Source: Bacillota bacterium
Lineage (GTDB): Bacteria > Bacillota_I > Bacilli_A > RF39 > UBA660
Direction: 5' to 3'
NCBI GenBank assembly: GCA_015059285.1
Contig: SVAS01000001.1
Location: 256,217 to 320,216, forward strand
DNA: 64,000 bases
Shown: positions 8,215 to 18,528 of the stretch, piece by piece
How positions within the stretch are numbered: position 1 is the stretch's first letter
How the letters are laid out: the number at the start of each line of letters is the position of its first letter
Made by a program: the position numbers and the translations under genes
Notes under the pieces: model-generated
Told to the model about the DNA's origin: nothing
The model's database searches: none
Seen by the model: the letters and a program-made list of their open reading frames with translations, nothing else

Positions 8215-8224
8215 GAGTGAGATT

Positions 8225-9253
8225 ATGAAGAAAAAAGGTTTTACCTTAATTGAGTTGCTAGCAGTAATAGTAATACTAGCAATAATAGCGCTTATTGTAG
8301 TACCAGTTATTATGAATATAATAGCAAGTGCAAGAAAGAGTGCATTTGAGGATACTGCATACGGTATTATAAAAGCAGGAGAATTATATTATGCGAATGC
8401 ATTATTAAATGATGGAATGACTAGTGATGTAGAATTCACGTTTACAGAAGGAGCAGTTAGTCCAGAGGGGTTAAGTATCCAAGGTAGTTTACCACAAAGT
8501 GGAAAATTAGTAGTAACACGTGACGGAAAAACAGCCATAGCCATATCTAATGGAACATATTGTATAACAAAAGGATATGAAGAAAATAAAATAACAACAA
8601 CAGATGAATTTGAAACATGTGACTTACCAGCAGGTCCAGCAAAAACATTAAGCAAACTAGCAAAAACAAATGATTTTGCTGAAAGTGTAGATGCATGTGC
8701 AACAAGTGGAACATGTACAACAGGTACAAAATTTGCGATAGAAGTAGCACCAGGAAATATCCAAAATTTTTATGTAGTAAGTGATGAGAATAATACTGTG
8801 ACATTATTGATGAATAAAAACATAGGTGAAACGATGGCTTGGATAAATGAAACAGACTATCTAAATGCTGGAGGCAACCAAACTGATTGGAACAATTTTG
8901 AAAATATGAATGTATATGGTCCGATAACTGCATTAAATTATTTAGAAAGTCAAACGAACGATTGGACCAATATAGAGGCAAAAAACTACGTATTAACAGA
9001 TAGTGTATATGGAACTATGACAAGAACGAACGTAAGAGCAAGAATGTTAACTTTAATAGAAGCGAATGCGATAATTAGTTATGATTGGTCATATGGTAAT
9101 TTATATGATAATATTTTTGCTTATTGGTTAAGCTCAGCTAGTGAAAATTATTCTAGCGATGCTTCAGCTATGTTTGATGGTAGCGTTGGTAGTCGTGACG
9201 TTGGAAATGGCGATAATTTCGGTGTGCGCCCAGTAATAGAATTATCAAAATAA
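8225..9253 (+). CDS. Type IV prepilin with variable lectin-like C-terminus (pilin 1)
   Basis: 342 residues. The N-terminus MKKKGFTLIELLAVIVILA is a class III prepilin signal: basic leader, cleavage after Gly5, Phe at +1, Glu at +5, then a hydrophobic helix. The middle carries a domain shared by four proteins in this window: CATSGTCTTGTKFAIEVA, NIQNFYVVSD, a GPITALNYLESQT block and an RxNxRARMLT block. The C-terminal 45 residues (YWLSSASENY to FGVRPVIELSK) match the DUF6273/C-type-lectin-like tail and hold the hypervariable segment. The product should be a pilus subunit displaying a ligand-binding tip. GGAGTGA precedes the ATG. A terminator follows. Confidence 0.88.
   Translation: MKKKGFTLIELLAVIVILAIIALIVVPVIMNIIASARKSAFEDTAYGIIKAGELYYANALLNDGMTSDVEFTFTEGAVSPEGLSIQGSLPQSGKLVVTRDGKTAIAISNGTYCITKGYEENKITTTDEFETCDLPAGPAKTLSKLAKTNDFAESVDACATSGTCTTGTKFAIEVAPGNIQNFYVVSDENNTVTLLMNKNIGETMAWINETDYLNAGGNQTDWNNFENMNVYGPITALNYLESQTNDWTNIEAKNYVLTDSVYGTMTRTNVRARMLTLIEANAIISYDWSYGNLYDNIFAYWLSSASENYSSDASAMFDGSVGSRDVGNGDNFGVRPVIELSK
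9131..9232 (+). other. Candidate DGR variable region in pilin 1
   Basis: From the SSA codons to GVRP. The frame is intact and the ends are conserved with the other three prepilins while the interior differs at most codons. By hand count 47 of 102 bases are G or C, clearly above the surroundings. Several variable codons end in C (AGC, GAC, GGC, TTC), which is rare in this genome. No template repeat is visible in the window. Confidence 0.55.
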
Positions 9254-9265
9254 ATAAATTATATG

Positions 9266-9295
9266 AACTTCTTAAAATATTTAAGAAGTTTTTTT
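9266..9295 (+). terminator. Terminator of pilin 1
   Basis: AACTTCTTAAA / TTTAAGAAGTT stem with a 3-base loop and a T tract. Confidence 0.9.
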
Positions 9296-9342
9296 GTGCA
9301 CCCATTCAAAAAAGTTAAATATAATTTAATAGGAGGTATGAT

Positions 9343-10581
9343 ATGAGACTATTTAAAAGTAAAATTTTAAAAAATTATCGTTTTCCTATTATTCTTTTAA
9401 TATCTATAATAATTGGTAGTTTAATTGGTATTATATTTGGTGAAAAGGCATCTATTTTAAAACCGTTTGGTGATATTTTCTTAAATATGATGTATACATT
9501 AGTAGTACCACTTGTTTTTTTTACAATTTCATCAAGTGTTGCGAATATGACTAATATGAAAAGATTAGGAAAAATATTAAAATCTGTATTTTTAGTTTTT
9601 ATTGTTACTAGTGCTATTGCGGCTATTGTTATGCTTATCGTTTTACTTATTTTTGATCCTACTAAAAATACTAATATTGTTTTAGAAGTTGGTGGTGAAA
9701 TTACTAAAACTAATGTTTTAGAACAAATTGTTAAAGCTTTAACAGTTAGTGATTTTGGTAATTTGTTATCAAGAAATAATATGTTACCGCTTATAATTTT
9801 TGCATCTGTTTTTGGAATATCATTAAGTTTAGTAGAAAAAGAAAAAAAGATTGTTTCTAACGCGTTAAATACTATTTCTTTAGCTCTTATGAAATTTATC
9901 AAAATAATTATGTATTATGCACCAATAGGAATATGTGCTTATTTTGCATCTTTAATAGGAGAGTTTGGACCAGAACTTTTAGGAAGTTATGCCTATAGTA
10001 TGGCTATATATTATATAATGTGTGTTCTTTATTTTCTTGTTTTTTATACTTTATATGCATATATATCTGATAAAAAAAGAGGAGTTAAAACTTTTTATAA
10101 AAATATATTACCATCTACTATTACTTCTTTAGCAACTCAATCTTCTTTAGCGTCTCTTCCAACGAACTTGGATACTGCTAAAGAAATAGGTATTAAAAAA
10201 GATATACGTGAAGTTACTTTACCACTTGGAGCTACTATGCATATGGAAGGATCTAGTATGGGTTCTATTTTAAAAATAGTTTTTTTATTTGGAATATTTG
10301 GTAAAGATTTTGTAGGCTTTGATACTTATTTGATTGCTATATTAATAGCTATATTAGGGGCAGTTGTCATGAGTGGTATTCCAGGTGGGGGATTAATTGG
10401 TGAAATGCTTATAGTAACTTTATATGGATTTCCTTTAGAAGCATTTCCTATTATCGCAACAATTGGTTGGTTAATAGATCCACCAGCAACCTGCTTAAAT
10501 GTAGTAGGAGATGTATCTAGTTCAATGTTAGTATCAAAAATGGTTGAAGGTAAAAATTTATCTTTTAATAAATTTGATTAA
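9343..10581 (+). CDS. Dicarboxylate/amino acid:cation symporter
   Basis: 412 residues of the DAACS (GltP/GltT, SLC1-like) family, which import glutamate, aspartate or C4-dicarboxylates with sodium or protons. Family hallmarks are a serine-rich re-entrant loop (FFTISSSVANM), the central ATQSSLASLP segment with the conserved serines, HMEGSSMGSILKI, GIPGGGLIGEM and the C-terminal DPPATCLNVVGD. There are eight to ten hydrophobic segments. AGGAGG lies before the ATG. It is transcribed alone between a prepilin and murD. The substrate cannot be fixed from sequence. Confidence 0.92.
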   Translation: MRLFKSKILKNYRFPIILLISIIIGSLIGIIFGEKASILKPFGDIFLNMMYTLVVPLVFFTISSSVANMTNMKRLGKILKSVFLVFIVTSAIAAIVMLIVLLIFDPTKNTNIVLEVGGEITKTNVLEQIVKALTVSDFGNLLSRNNMLPLIIFASVFGISLSLVEKEKKIVSNALNTISLALMKFIKIIMYYAPIGICAYFASLIGEFGPELLGSYAYSMAIYYIMCVLYFLVFYTLYAYISDKKRGVKTFYKNILPSTITSLATQSSLASLPTNLDTAKEIGIKKDIREVTLPLGATMHMEGSSMGSILKIVFLFGIFGKDFVGFDTYLIAILIAILGAVVMSGIPGGGLIGEMLIVTLYGFPLEAFPIIATIGWLIDPPATCLNVVGDVSSSMLVSKMVEGKNLSFNKFD

Positions 10582-10588
10582 AAGTGTC

Positions 10589-10616
10589 AAACTATAGGTA
10601 AATCCTATAGTTTTTC
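10589..10616 (+). terminator. Terminator of the symporter gene
   Basis: AACTATAGG / CCTATAGTT stem with a 5-base loop followed by TTTTTC. Confidence 0.88.
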
Positions 10617-10664
10617 TTGAACATTAAAAAGTATTGGTGCTATAATAATAATAGAGGTGTTAAA

Positions 10665-13275
<2,611 letters not shown>

Positions 13276-13290
13276 ATTTATGTTGTACTC

Positions 13291-13336
13291 CTGTTCTAGA
13301 GCTTAAAAGAATGTATAATAAAACTTGTTAGAATAG
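13291..13336 (+). promoter_or_regulatory. Shared prepilin promoter cassette, copy 2
   Basis: Same layout as upstream of pilin 1: left arm CTGTTCTAG (13291-13299), -10 TATAAT, right arm TTAGAATAG (13328-13336). The spacing between the TATTCT/TGTTCT and AGAATA hexamers is 32 bases, identical to the other two copies. The left arm has two changes from the perfect repeat. Confidence 0.55.
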
Positions 13337-13346
13337 GAGTGAGTTT

Positions 13347-14390
13347 ATGAAGAGAAAAGGATTTACCTTAATTGAGTTACTAGCAGTAATAGTAATACTA
13401 GCTATTATAGCATTAATAGCAGTACCAGTTATAATGAATATCATAAGTGAGGCAAGAAAGAGTGCATTTGAGGATACTGCATATGGAATTATTAGCGCAG
13501 GAGAAATGTATTATGCCCAAGCGTTATTAGATGGTGGAATGAAAGAAGAAACAACATTTGCATTCATAGAAGATGGAGTAAGTCCATCAGGATTAAATTT
13601 AAAAGGAACAACGCCAAAAAGTGGAAGTATGAAAATTACAATAGATGGAAAGATTGCTTTAGCTATTACAAACGGGACGCTGTGTATCAAAAAAGAATAT
13701 GATGATAGTGATATTGAAATATTAGAAGAATTTGAAATTTGTGAATTGCTATCAGAACCACAACCAGGGTCGTTAGCTTATTTAGCAAAAACAAATGAAT
13801 TTGCTGAAAGCATAGCACCCTGTGCAACAAGTGGTAAATGTGAACCGGGGACAAAATTTGCAATAGAAGTAGCCCCGGATAACATACAAAATTTTTATGT
13901 AATAAGTGATTTAGACAACATAGTGACATTAATAATGGATAGAAATATTGGAGATTTAATAGCGTGGATTAGTGAGCCAGATTATGGTTGTGGTGAAGTT
14001 GGTTATAAATGTTCAAAGAATGATAAAGGTCCAATTACAGCTTTGAATTATTTAGAGAGCCAAACCAAAGAATGGACAAACATCCCAGCAAAAACATATA
14101 TAGTACAAGATGAAAATAATCCTAAATTATATCCTGATATTGAAAGAGTAGGAGTTAGAACTCGTATGATTACAAGGGACGAAGCTAATGTAATCATTTC
14201 AAATGAGTGGGCATATGACAATTTAAGCTATGATGTTAAGCCCTACTGTTATTGGACAAGTACAGCTTATACTTTTTCAGGCGAAGCTCCAGACGATGCT
14301 CAGCTAGTTTGTTCTGGCAGCGTTGTATCTAATGCAATTCATTTCAATAATCGCTATGGCGTTCGCCCAGTAATAGAACTTTCAAAATAA
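13347..14390 (+). CDS. Type IV prepilin with variable lectin-like C-terminus (pilin 2)
   Basis: 347 residues. Prepilin leader MKRKGFTLIELLAVIVILA (cleavage after Gly5, Glu at +5). The first 60 residues are nearly identical to pilin 1. It carries the shared core with two CxxxGxC-type cysteines (CATSGKCEPGTKF), NIQNFYVISD, NIGDLIAW, GPITALNYLESQT and TRMITRDEANVI. The C-terminal tail YWTSTAYTFSGEAPDD to YGVRPVIELSK is the variable segment. It is a pilus subunit, transcribed from the shared cassette. It differs from pilin 1 by a 12-residue cysteine-containing insertion (DYGCGEVGYKCS) after the NIG block. Confidence 0.88.
   Translation: MKRKGFTLIELLAVIVILAIIALIAVPVIMNIISEARKSAFEDTAYGIISAGEMYYAQALLDGGMKEETTFAFIEDGVSPSGLNLKGTTPKSGSMKITIDGKIALAITNGTLCIKKEYDDSDIEILEEFEICELLSEPQPGSLAYLAKTNEFAESIAPCATSGKCEPGTKFAIEVAPDNIQNFYVISDLDNIVTLIMDRNIGDLIAWISEPDYGCGEVGYKCSKNDKGPITALNYLESQTKEWTNIPAKTYIVQDENNPKLYPDIERVGVRTRMITRDEANVIISNEWAYDNLSYDVKPYCYWTSTAYTFSGEAPDDAQLVCSGSVVSNAIHFNNRYGVRPVIELSK
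14259..14369 (+). other. Candidate DGR variable region in pilin 2
   Basis: The interval between conserved SSA/STA and GVRP codons. Hand count 49 of 111 bases are G or C. Variable codons such as GGC, GAC, AGC, TTC and CGC end in C. The segment is a few residues longer than in pilins 3 and 4. No template is visible in the window. Confidence 0.5.
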
Positions 14391-14393
14391 TAA

Positions 14394-14435
14394 TAAAAAA
14401 ATAATAATCTAAATTTCTAGATTATTATTTTTTAT
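14394..14435. terminator. Bidirectional terminator between pilin 2 and the DUF192 gene
   Basis: A 12-bp stem (AATAATAATCTA / TAGATTATTATT) with a 6-base loop, A run on the left and T run on the right. It overlaps the 3' end of the minus-strand gene. Confidence 0.85.
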
Positions 14436-14723
14436 TTCCAGTTGTTCACCAATATTTAATTTAATGGTATTTACTGGTAATTCATATGTATAATAGACAT
14501 TTTTTTTAGGAAGAATGATTCTCCATGGTTTTAAATTATAATATGTATATAAGACTTTATTATTTTTATTTGTCATAATAATATCAATATTTTTAAACAT
14601 AAAAAATGTGTGAATGGAATTACATTTTGGAAAGCATAGAATTTTATCTATTTTGGTAGTAAACATAAAGCCTTTAAGTCGTTTAAAAAAAGTGTTACAA
14701 ATAATTACTTTCAATGATATCAC
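14409..14723 (-). CDS. DUF192 family protein
   Basis: 104 residues with the pattern of the DUF192 (COG1430) family: RLKGFMFT near residue 15, LCFPKCNSIHTFFMFKNIDII in the middle and a C-terminal ELPVNTIKLNIGE. The family forms a small beta-barrel of unknown function, and some members sit near Tad pilus genes. Here it is divergent from a Flp pilin gene 86 bases away, which fits that association. Cysteines at the start of the conserved block are unusual. No signal peptide is present. Confidence 0.7.
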   Translation of the reverse strand: MISLKVIICNTFFKRLKGFMFTTKIDKILCFPKCNSIHTFFMFKNIDIIMTNKNNKVLYTYYNLKPWRIILPKKNVYYTYELPVNTIKLNIGEQLEIKNNNLEI

Positions 14724-14808
14724 CGATATTAATATATCATATTAAATAATGTTTGACAAATACTAAAAAAAAGTATAAAATTATGTTAGTAATATTAGGA
14801 GGGTATGT

Positions 14809-15006
14809 ATGAAGTTAGGAAATAGAGGACAAGCATTAGTTGAATATTTACTTATTATTGCAGTAATAAGTGTTGTAGTAGTTAGTTTGGTTAAATTATT
14901 AGGTGGATATTTACAAGATTCTGTTACTAAATCTTCATGCTCTTTAGTTGATAAAGTTTATGTTGAAGGAAGTAAACCAGGAGAAGGTCAATGCGTAGAT
15001 AAATAA
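14809..15006 (+). CDS. flp: Flp-type pilin (class IVb prepilin)
   Basis: 65 residues: short leader, then GQALVEYLLIIAVISVVVV, the Flp/Tad pilin helix with Glu at +5 followed by Tyr. The mature pilin is very short, with two cysteines (SSCSL and GQCVDK) that could form one disulfide. AGGAGG precedes the ATG. It is the probable main subunit for the Tad machinery encoded 16 kb away (30679-35725). Flp genes usually lie in the tad operon, so the distance is unusual. A DUF192 gene is divergent from it. Confidence 0.8.
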   Translation: MKLGNRGQALVEYLLIIAVISVVVVSLVKLLGGYLQDSVTKSSCSLVDKVYVEGSKPGEGQCVDK

Positions 15007-15027
15007 CATTTATATGTTATTTTTTTG
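15002..15027 (+). terminator. Flp terminator
   Basis: ATAACAT / ATGTTAT stem with a TTAT-type loop followed by seven T. Confidence 0.8.
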
Positions 15028-15033
15028 TATAAG

Positions 15034-15060
15034 AAAACCTCACGTTTGTGAGGCTTTTTT
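15034..15060. terminator. Bidirectional terminator
   Basis: AAAACCTCAC / GTGAGGCTTTTTT hairpin with GTTT loop. It stops the minus-strand sulfotransferase transcript and backs up the Flp terminator. Confidence 0.85.
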
Positions 15061-16984
15061 AATTAAAATCAACGTATTTATCAAAGTCATAAACAGTGTC
15101 ATTTATTTTCATATAAATATAGTATTTACCACTCAAATTAATATCATTAATATATTTAGTAACTGATATACCATTTTTTGTTTCTTCTTCATTAAATACA
15201 TCAATACACATAGCTGTATATGGTTTTTTTGAAATAATCATATTATATGTTTTTTTAGTAAATAAGTTATCTAAAATAATTTGAACTTTATCGTCTTTTT
15301 TGAATGTTCCTGAAATAGTTAAACGATCATATTCTTTAGTTAATTTAATATTTTTTTCTTTTATTATATCTTTAGCATCTTTATTGAATAAAATTGATAC
15401 ATTTTTATTTGTCTTAGTTTCATCTAAACTTCCTAAGTGAACCCCTTTACCAGGCATATAAGTATCATTTGCATATAAACTTAATTTTTCTGCACGATAA
15501 TTATTAGTAGGTAATTCTATTTTGAATATTTCTTCATTATCTAAAAGTTCTACAGTAATACTATTTAATTTGTTATTTTTAGTCATTCCTGCTGGTTCAT
15601 TACTAATTTTTCCATCAGTTTCAACATGACCTCCTGAATGGATTAAATAGTGGTTATCACTTAAATAATCAACATCAGAAATATAAGGGGAATAAAAATA
15701 ACTTCCTTGATTTTTTCCGTATTCCCAAATTTGTTTAATAGTCATATCTTTTTTATTAATGTTGTAGATAACTCCACGACTATAATTATCTTCTGCTTTT
15801 ATAGCATTATCTAACGCTTTAGAACGATTATTACCATTATCAAAAATAAATATATTCCCATTAGGTAAAACCATTGCAGCGTGTTGTGCCCATTGCCATT
15901 CTAAATTATTAGTAGGGGTAAAGAAATATTTTTGCATATCTTTATTCCAATTTTCATTTGAACCAATAATCCAATTTAAATCTAAAGTGTCATAATTAAT
16001 GTTTATAACAGCATCTTTATGTCTTCCGGAAAGTGTAATTGAATTAGTTGTTTTATCATACCAAACTGAGTTGTTGTGGAACCAATCATAATCAGTTGTA
16101 TAAGCGTTATTACCACTATCAACTGGAAGTATTTTAGTTAAATCTATTTCTTTTATTATTTTTCCGGTTTTACGATCTATTTCTACAATATAGTCTTCTA
16201 CAGTACCATTTTCAAAGTTATCAGAAGCTATAAGTAAGTTTCCATCTTCCATTTCAAACACGTCATGATGATATCCTCCAGGTAGAGTATATTCATAATA
16301 GATTTTTCCAAGTAAATCCATTTCCATAAGTCCTGTTGTATAATATGGAGGATTTATTAATCTATTAGTACTTAAAAGTAAATGTCCGTTAGCTAACCTT
16401 TGGATATCCCATAAAAAGTTTTCAGTTAAATACCATCTTACGTCACCGTTAATATCATATGCGGCTGTATAACCTTTAGATGAAGGGGTCATGAAGTACA
16501 AATCATTTTCTAATTTACCTTTATTAGCATTTACATAAGTAGGTAAGATAAAGTTCTCTGGAAGTTTTCCAGTTTTAATAGTTAATATTCTACTTGTATC
16601 GTTAATTGTAATAGTTACTTTATTTTCAGCATCTGCATATAAACCATAAACAGGAAGTATATGTTTTTTAGCAGGTTTAAATGTATTAGTAAATGTTGTT
16701 TGCTCATCTTTACCGTGAATAGTAATAGTAGGTGTTGTTAAATCTTTTGTTTCAAAAACGATTAAAGCTGTAAGAGGTGATATACCATAAGGGTTTAGAA
16801 TAACATTTGGTTCTTCAAATGTATAATTAGTATCACTTAAGAATTCTTGTTCTGCTTCATATTGCGTTAGTATTAAATCTTTTTTTTCATCTACTGGTTT
16901 AACTTTATCTACTAAATAATAAATAACAATGGAACTTAAGCAAGCTAAAATAATTAAAACTATAAATTTATATTTTGTTCTCAT
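15059..16984 (-). CDS. Membrane-anchored arylsulfotransferase-like protein (AssT family)
   Basis: 641 residues with an N-terminal anchor helix (about 7-26) and the body outside the cell. The body matches bacterial aryl-sulfate sulfotransferases, PAPS-independent beta-propeller enzymes that move sulfate between phenols through a sulfated histidine. Visible marks are DIQRLANGHLLLSTN, GGYHHDVFEMEDGNLL, the SGRHKDAVI segment that holds the active-site His in AssT, and QWAQHAAMVLPNGN. The fold is clear; activity is likely but unproven. The disulfide near the active site of the enterobacterial enzyme is not obvious here. It lies upstream of a deformylase gene on the same strand order (def first, 10-base gap). 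Confidence 0.82.
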   Translation of the reverse strand: MRTKYKFIVLIILACLSSIVIYYLVDKVKPVDEKKDLILTQYEAEQEFLSDTNYTFEEPNVILNPYGISPLTALIVFETKDLTTPTITIHGKDEQTTFTNTFKPAKKHILPVYGLYADAENKVTITINDTSRILTIKTGKLPENFILPTYVNANKGKLENDLYFMTPSSKGYTAAYDINGDVRWYLTENFLWDIQRLANGHLLLSTNRLINPPYYTTGLMEMDLLGKIYYEYTLPGGYHHDVFEMEDGNLLIASDNFENGTVEDYIVEIDRKTGKIIKEIDLTKILPVDSGNNAYTTDYDWFHNNSVWYDKTTNSITLSGRHKDAVININYDTLDLNWIIGSNENWNKDMQKYFFTPTNNLEWQWAQHAAMVLPNGNIFIFDNGNNRSKALDNAIKAEDNYSRGVIYNINKKDMTIKQIWEYGKNQGSYFYSPYISDVDYLSDNHYLIHSGGHVETDGKISNEPAGMTKNNKLNSITVELLDNEEIFKIELPTNNYRAEKLSLYANDTYMPGKGVHLGSLDETKTNKNVSILFNKDAKDIIKEKNIKLTKEYDRLTISGTFKKDDKVQIILDNLFTKKTYNMIISKKPYTAMCIDVFNEEETKNGISVTKYINDINLSGKYYIYMKINDTVYDFDKYVDFN

Positions 16985-16994
16985 AAATTCTCCT

Positions 16995-17543
16995 TTATAT
17001 TAATCTTATTTCATTTTCATTATAGAATGGTTTTTTCTTATTTATCCTATCATAGAATAAAATACCATCTAAATGATCAATTTCATGTTGGAAGGCAATG
17101 GAAAGCTCTTCTCTAGCTCTTATTTTAATTGGATTACCATCCAAATCTAAACCAGTAATAGTAACTCTTGCAAATCTTGGTACATGTCCTTCAACTTCAC
17201 GATTAACACTTAAGCAACCTTCTCCTAAATCAGCTGCAATCATCTCTTCAGAATGACTTATGATTTTGGGGTTAACGACTACATAAGTATCAAATTTTCC
17301 TTTTTGGTATTCATCAACAATCACTATTAATCTTTTATTGATACCAACTTGAGGAAAAGCTAGTCCCATTCCTGGACGTAGATTGTATTTTTTTTCATAT
17401 TCTTCAATTTGGCTATAAGTTAAATGCTTAATCATTTGTTCAACTAATTCTTTTTCTTCTTTAGTAACTGGTGAATCAAATGGAACACTTTTTTTTCTGA
17501 GTGATTTTTCTTTTTCATCTAATATTGTTACTTTTTTAAACAT
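16995..17543 (-). CDS. def: Peptide deformylase
   Basis: 182 residues, canonical. Motif 1 is GMGLAFPQVGIN, motif 2 EGCLSVNRE with the metal Cys, motif 3 FQHEIDHLDGILF with two metal His and the catalytic Glu. The insertions are those of the Gram-positive type II deformylases. The ATG at 17543 has GGAGTTGAT upstream and is preferred over an in-frame ATG 10 codons earlier. It is probably the housekeeping enzyme; the copy at 2301 is divergent. It is followed by the arylsulfotransferase gene after 10 bases. Confidence 0.95.
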   Translation of the reverse strand: MFKKVTILDEKEKSLRKKSVPFDSPVTKEEKELVEQMIKHLTYSQIEEYEKKYNLRPGMGLAFPQVGINKRLIVIVDEYQKGKFDTYVVVNPKIISHSEEMIAADLGEGCLSVNREVEGHVPRFARVTITGLDLDGNPIKIRAREELSIAFQHEIDHLDGILFYDRINKKKPFYNENEIRLI

Positions 17544-17624
17544 AATATCAACTCCACATATATATTTTATCATAAAAATAGGTAAAAATTTAAAAATATC
17601 AAATGAAAGATTAATTTTATGTAA

Positions 17625-17650
17625 AGAAAAAAACAGTTTTCACTGTTTTT
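17625..17650 (-). terminator. Terminator of the YjcZ-like gene
   Basis: On the minus strand AAAACAGT / ACTGTTTT with a GAAA loop and a U run, immediately after the stop. Confidence 0.85.
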
Positions 17651-17820
17651 TAGTTGCTCCAAGAACGAGCACCAATAATAATAACTAATAAAATGAATAA
17701 TACTAAGACGATTGCTGCTCCATAACCAGATCCATAGCCATAACCATATCCTCCGCCGTAGCCACCGCCATAGCAAGGGTTACCACAACCATAGCCTTGG
17801 TATCCACCATAGTAGTACAT
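17650..17820 (-). CDS. YjcZ-family small glycine/tyrosine-rich membrane peptide
   Basis: 56 residues: MYYYGGYQGYGCGNPCYGGG, a Gly-Tyr run to about residue 34, then a single hydrophobic helix AAIVLVLFILLVIIIGA and RSWSN. This is the layout of the YjcZ family of small peptides named from Bacillus sporulation genes, although members also occur where spores are not known. Strong ribosome site (AGGAGGG, 7 bases from ATG) and a terminator directly after the stop. Two cysteines flank NP in the Gly-Tyr region. The gene is real; its role is unknown. Confidence 0.75.
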   Translation of the reverse strand: MYYYGGYQGYGCGNPCYGGGYGGGYGYGYGSGYGAAIVLVLFILLVIIIGARSWSN

Positions 17821-17912
17821 AAAATCCCTCCTTCTAGTCTAATATATCTTATTAAAAATAATCAAATATGTTAGTATAAAATACCTAATTTTTATAAAAA
17901 AAGATAAATCAT

Positions 17913-17941
17913 TTGACAAGTAATTTTATAAACTATATAAT
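17913..17941 (+). promoter_or_regulatory. Consensus sigma-A promoter for the zinc-ribbon/ftsW operon
   Basis: TTGACA (17913-17918), exactly 17 bp, TATAAT (17936-17941), 22 bases before the ATG. Confidence 0.85.
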
Positions 17942-17962
17942 TTATATAGTAGGTGTAAGCGT

Positions 17963-18514
17963 ATGGAAATAGTATGTCAAAGATGTGGTACTTTGAATAA
18001 TGAAAAAGGTATAATGTGTATGCGTTGTGGTGAAAAATTAGAAACAGATGCAGCAACAAAATTAGATAAATTTAAAGGTAGAATAATATCTGAAAAATTA
18101 GTGGCATTCCTGTATATAATAATTTTTACAGCATACTTATATTTTATAAATTTTTATTTTAGTCCTTGGTTTAATAGTGGACTATTTAAATTTGGTAATA
18201 GTTTTATTTTTGAATATTATAATGATCCAAATTTAACTAATATAACACTTCATGTTATATATGTAATGGTACTTTTTATAATAAATTACATTGCAACAAT
18301 TGTTATTTTAGAACTTATTTTACGTAATAAATTAATAAAAAGAGAAAAAGTAAATATGTTTTGTTTTTCGGTTGGTATATATATATTTATAAGTGTTGCT
18401 TTTGTAACTTTTATTAAATTTAAATTTGAATATATTTATATTTTAAAACATTTAATTAGTTTTATGGCAATTTGTCCATATATTAACAGAAAAATGATGA
18501 AAAGAAGTATTTAA
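17963..18514 (+). CDS. Zinc-ribbon membrane protein of unknown function
   Basis: 183 residues. The N-terminus has a zinc ribbon (CQRCGTLNNEKGIMCMRCGE, two CxxC pairs 12 residues apart), then a linker, then four hydrophobic segments (about 46-66, 90-125, 130-150 and 160-175). The cytoplasmic ribbon plus membrane domain is common in Firmicutes, but this protein has no specific name that I recognise. It has its own consensus promoter and lies 14 bases before ftsW, so the two are probably co-expressed. Confidence 0.65.
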   Translation: MEIVCQRCGTLNNEKGIMCMRCGEKLETDAATKLDKFKGRIISEKLVAFLYIIIFTAYLYFINFYFSPWFNSGLFKFGNSFIFEYYNDPNLTNITLHVIYVMVLFIINYIATIVILELILRNKLIKREKVNMFCFSVGIYIFISVAFVTFIKFKFEYIYILKHLISFMAICPYINRKMMKRSI

Positions 18515-18528
18515 AGGATGGTGATTAT

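Noticed and set aside
8547-8981. Minus-strand frames across the pilin genes (also 8389-8655 and 13687-13929)
   Set aside because: Low-complexity Leu/His-rich translations antisense to conserved prepilins, without ribosome sites; shadows of real genes.
9375-9902. 175-residue minus-strand frame opposite the symporter gene
   Set aside because: Antisense to a well-conserved membrane transporter, with no ribosome site or recognisable motif.
17650-17820. Low-complexity Gly/Tyr stretch as non-coding repeat
   Set aside because: It forms an intact frame with start, strong ribosome site, membrane helix and terminator, matching the YjcZ layout, so it was called as a gene.
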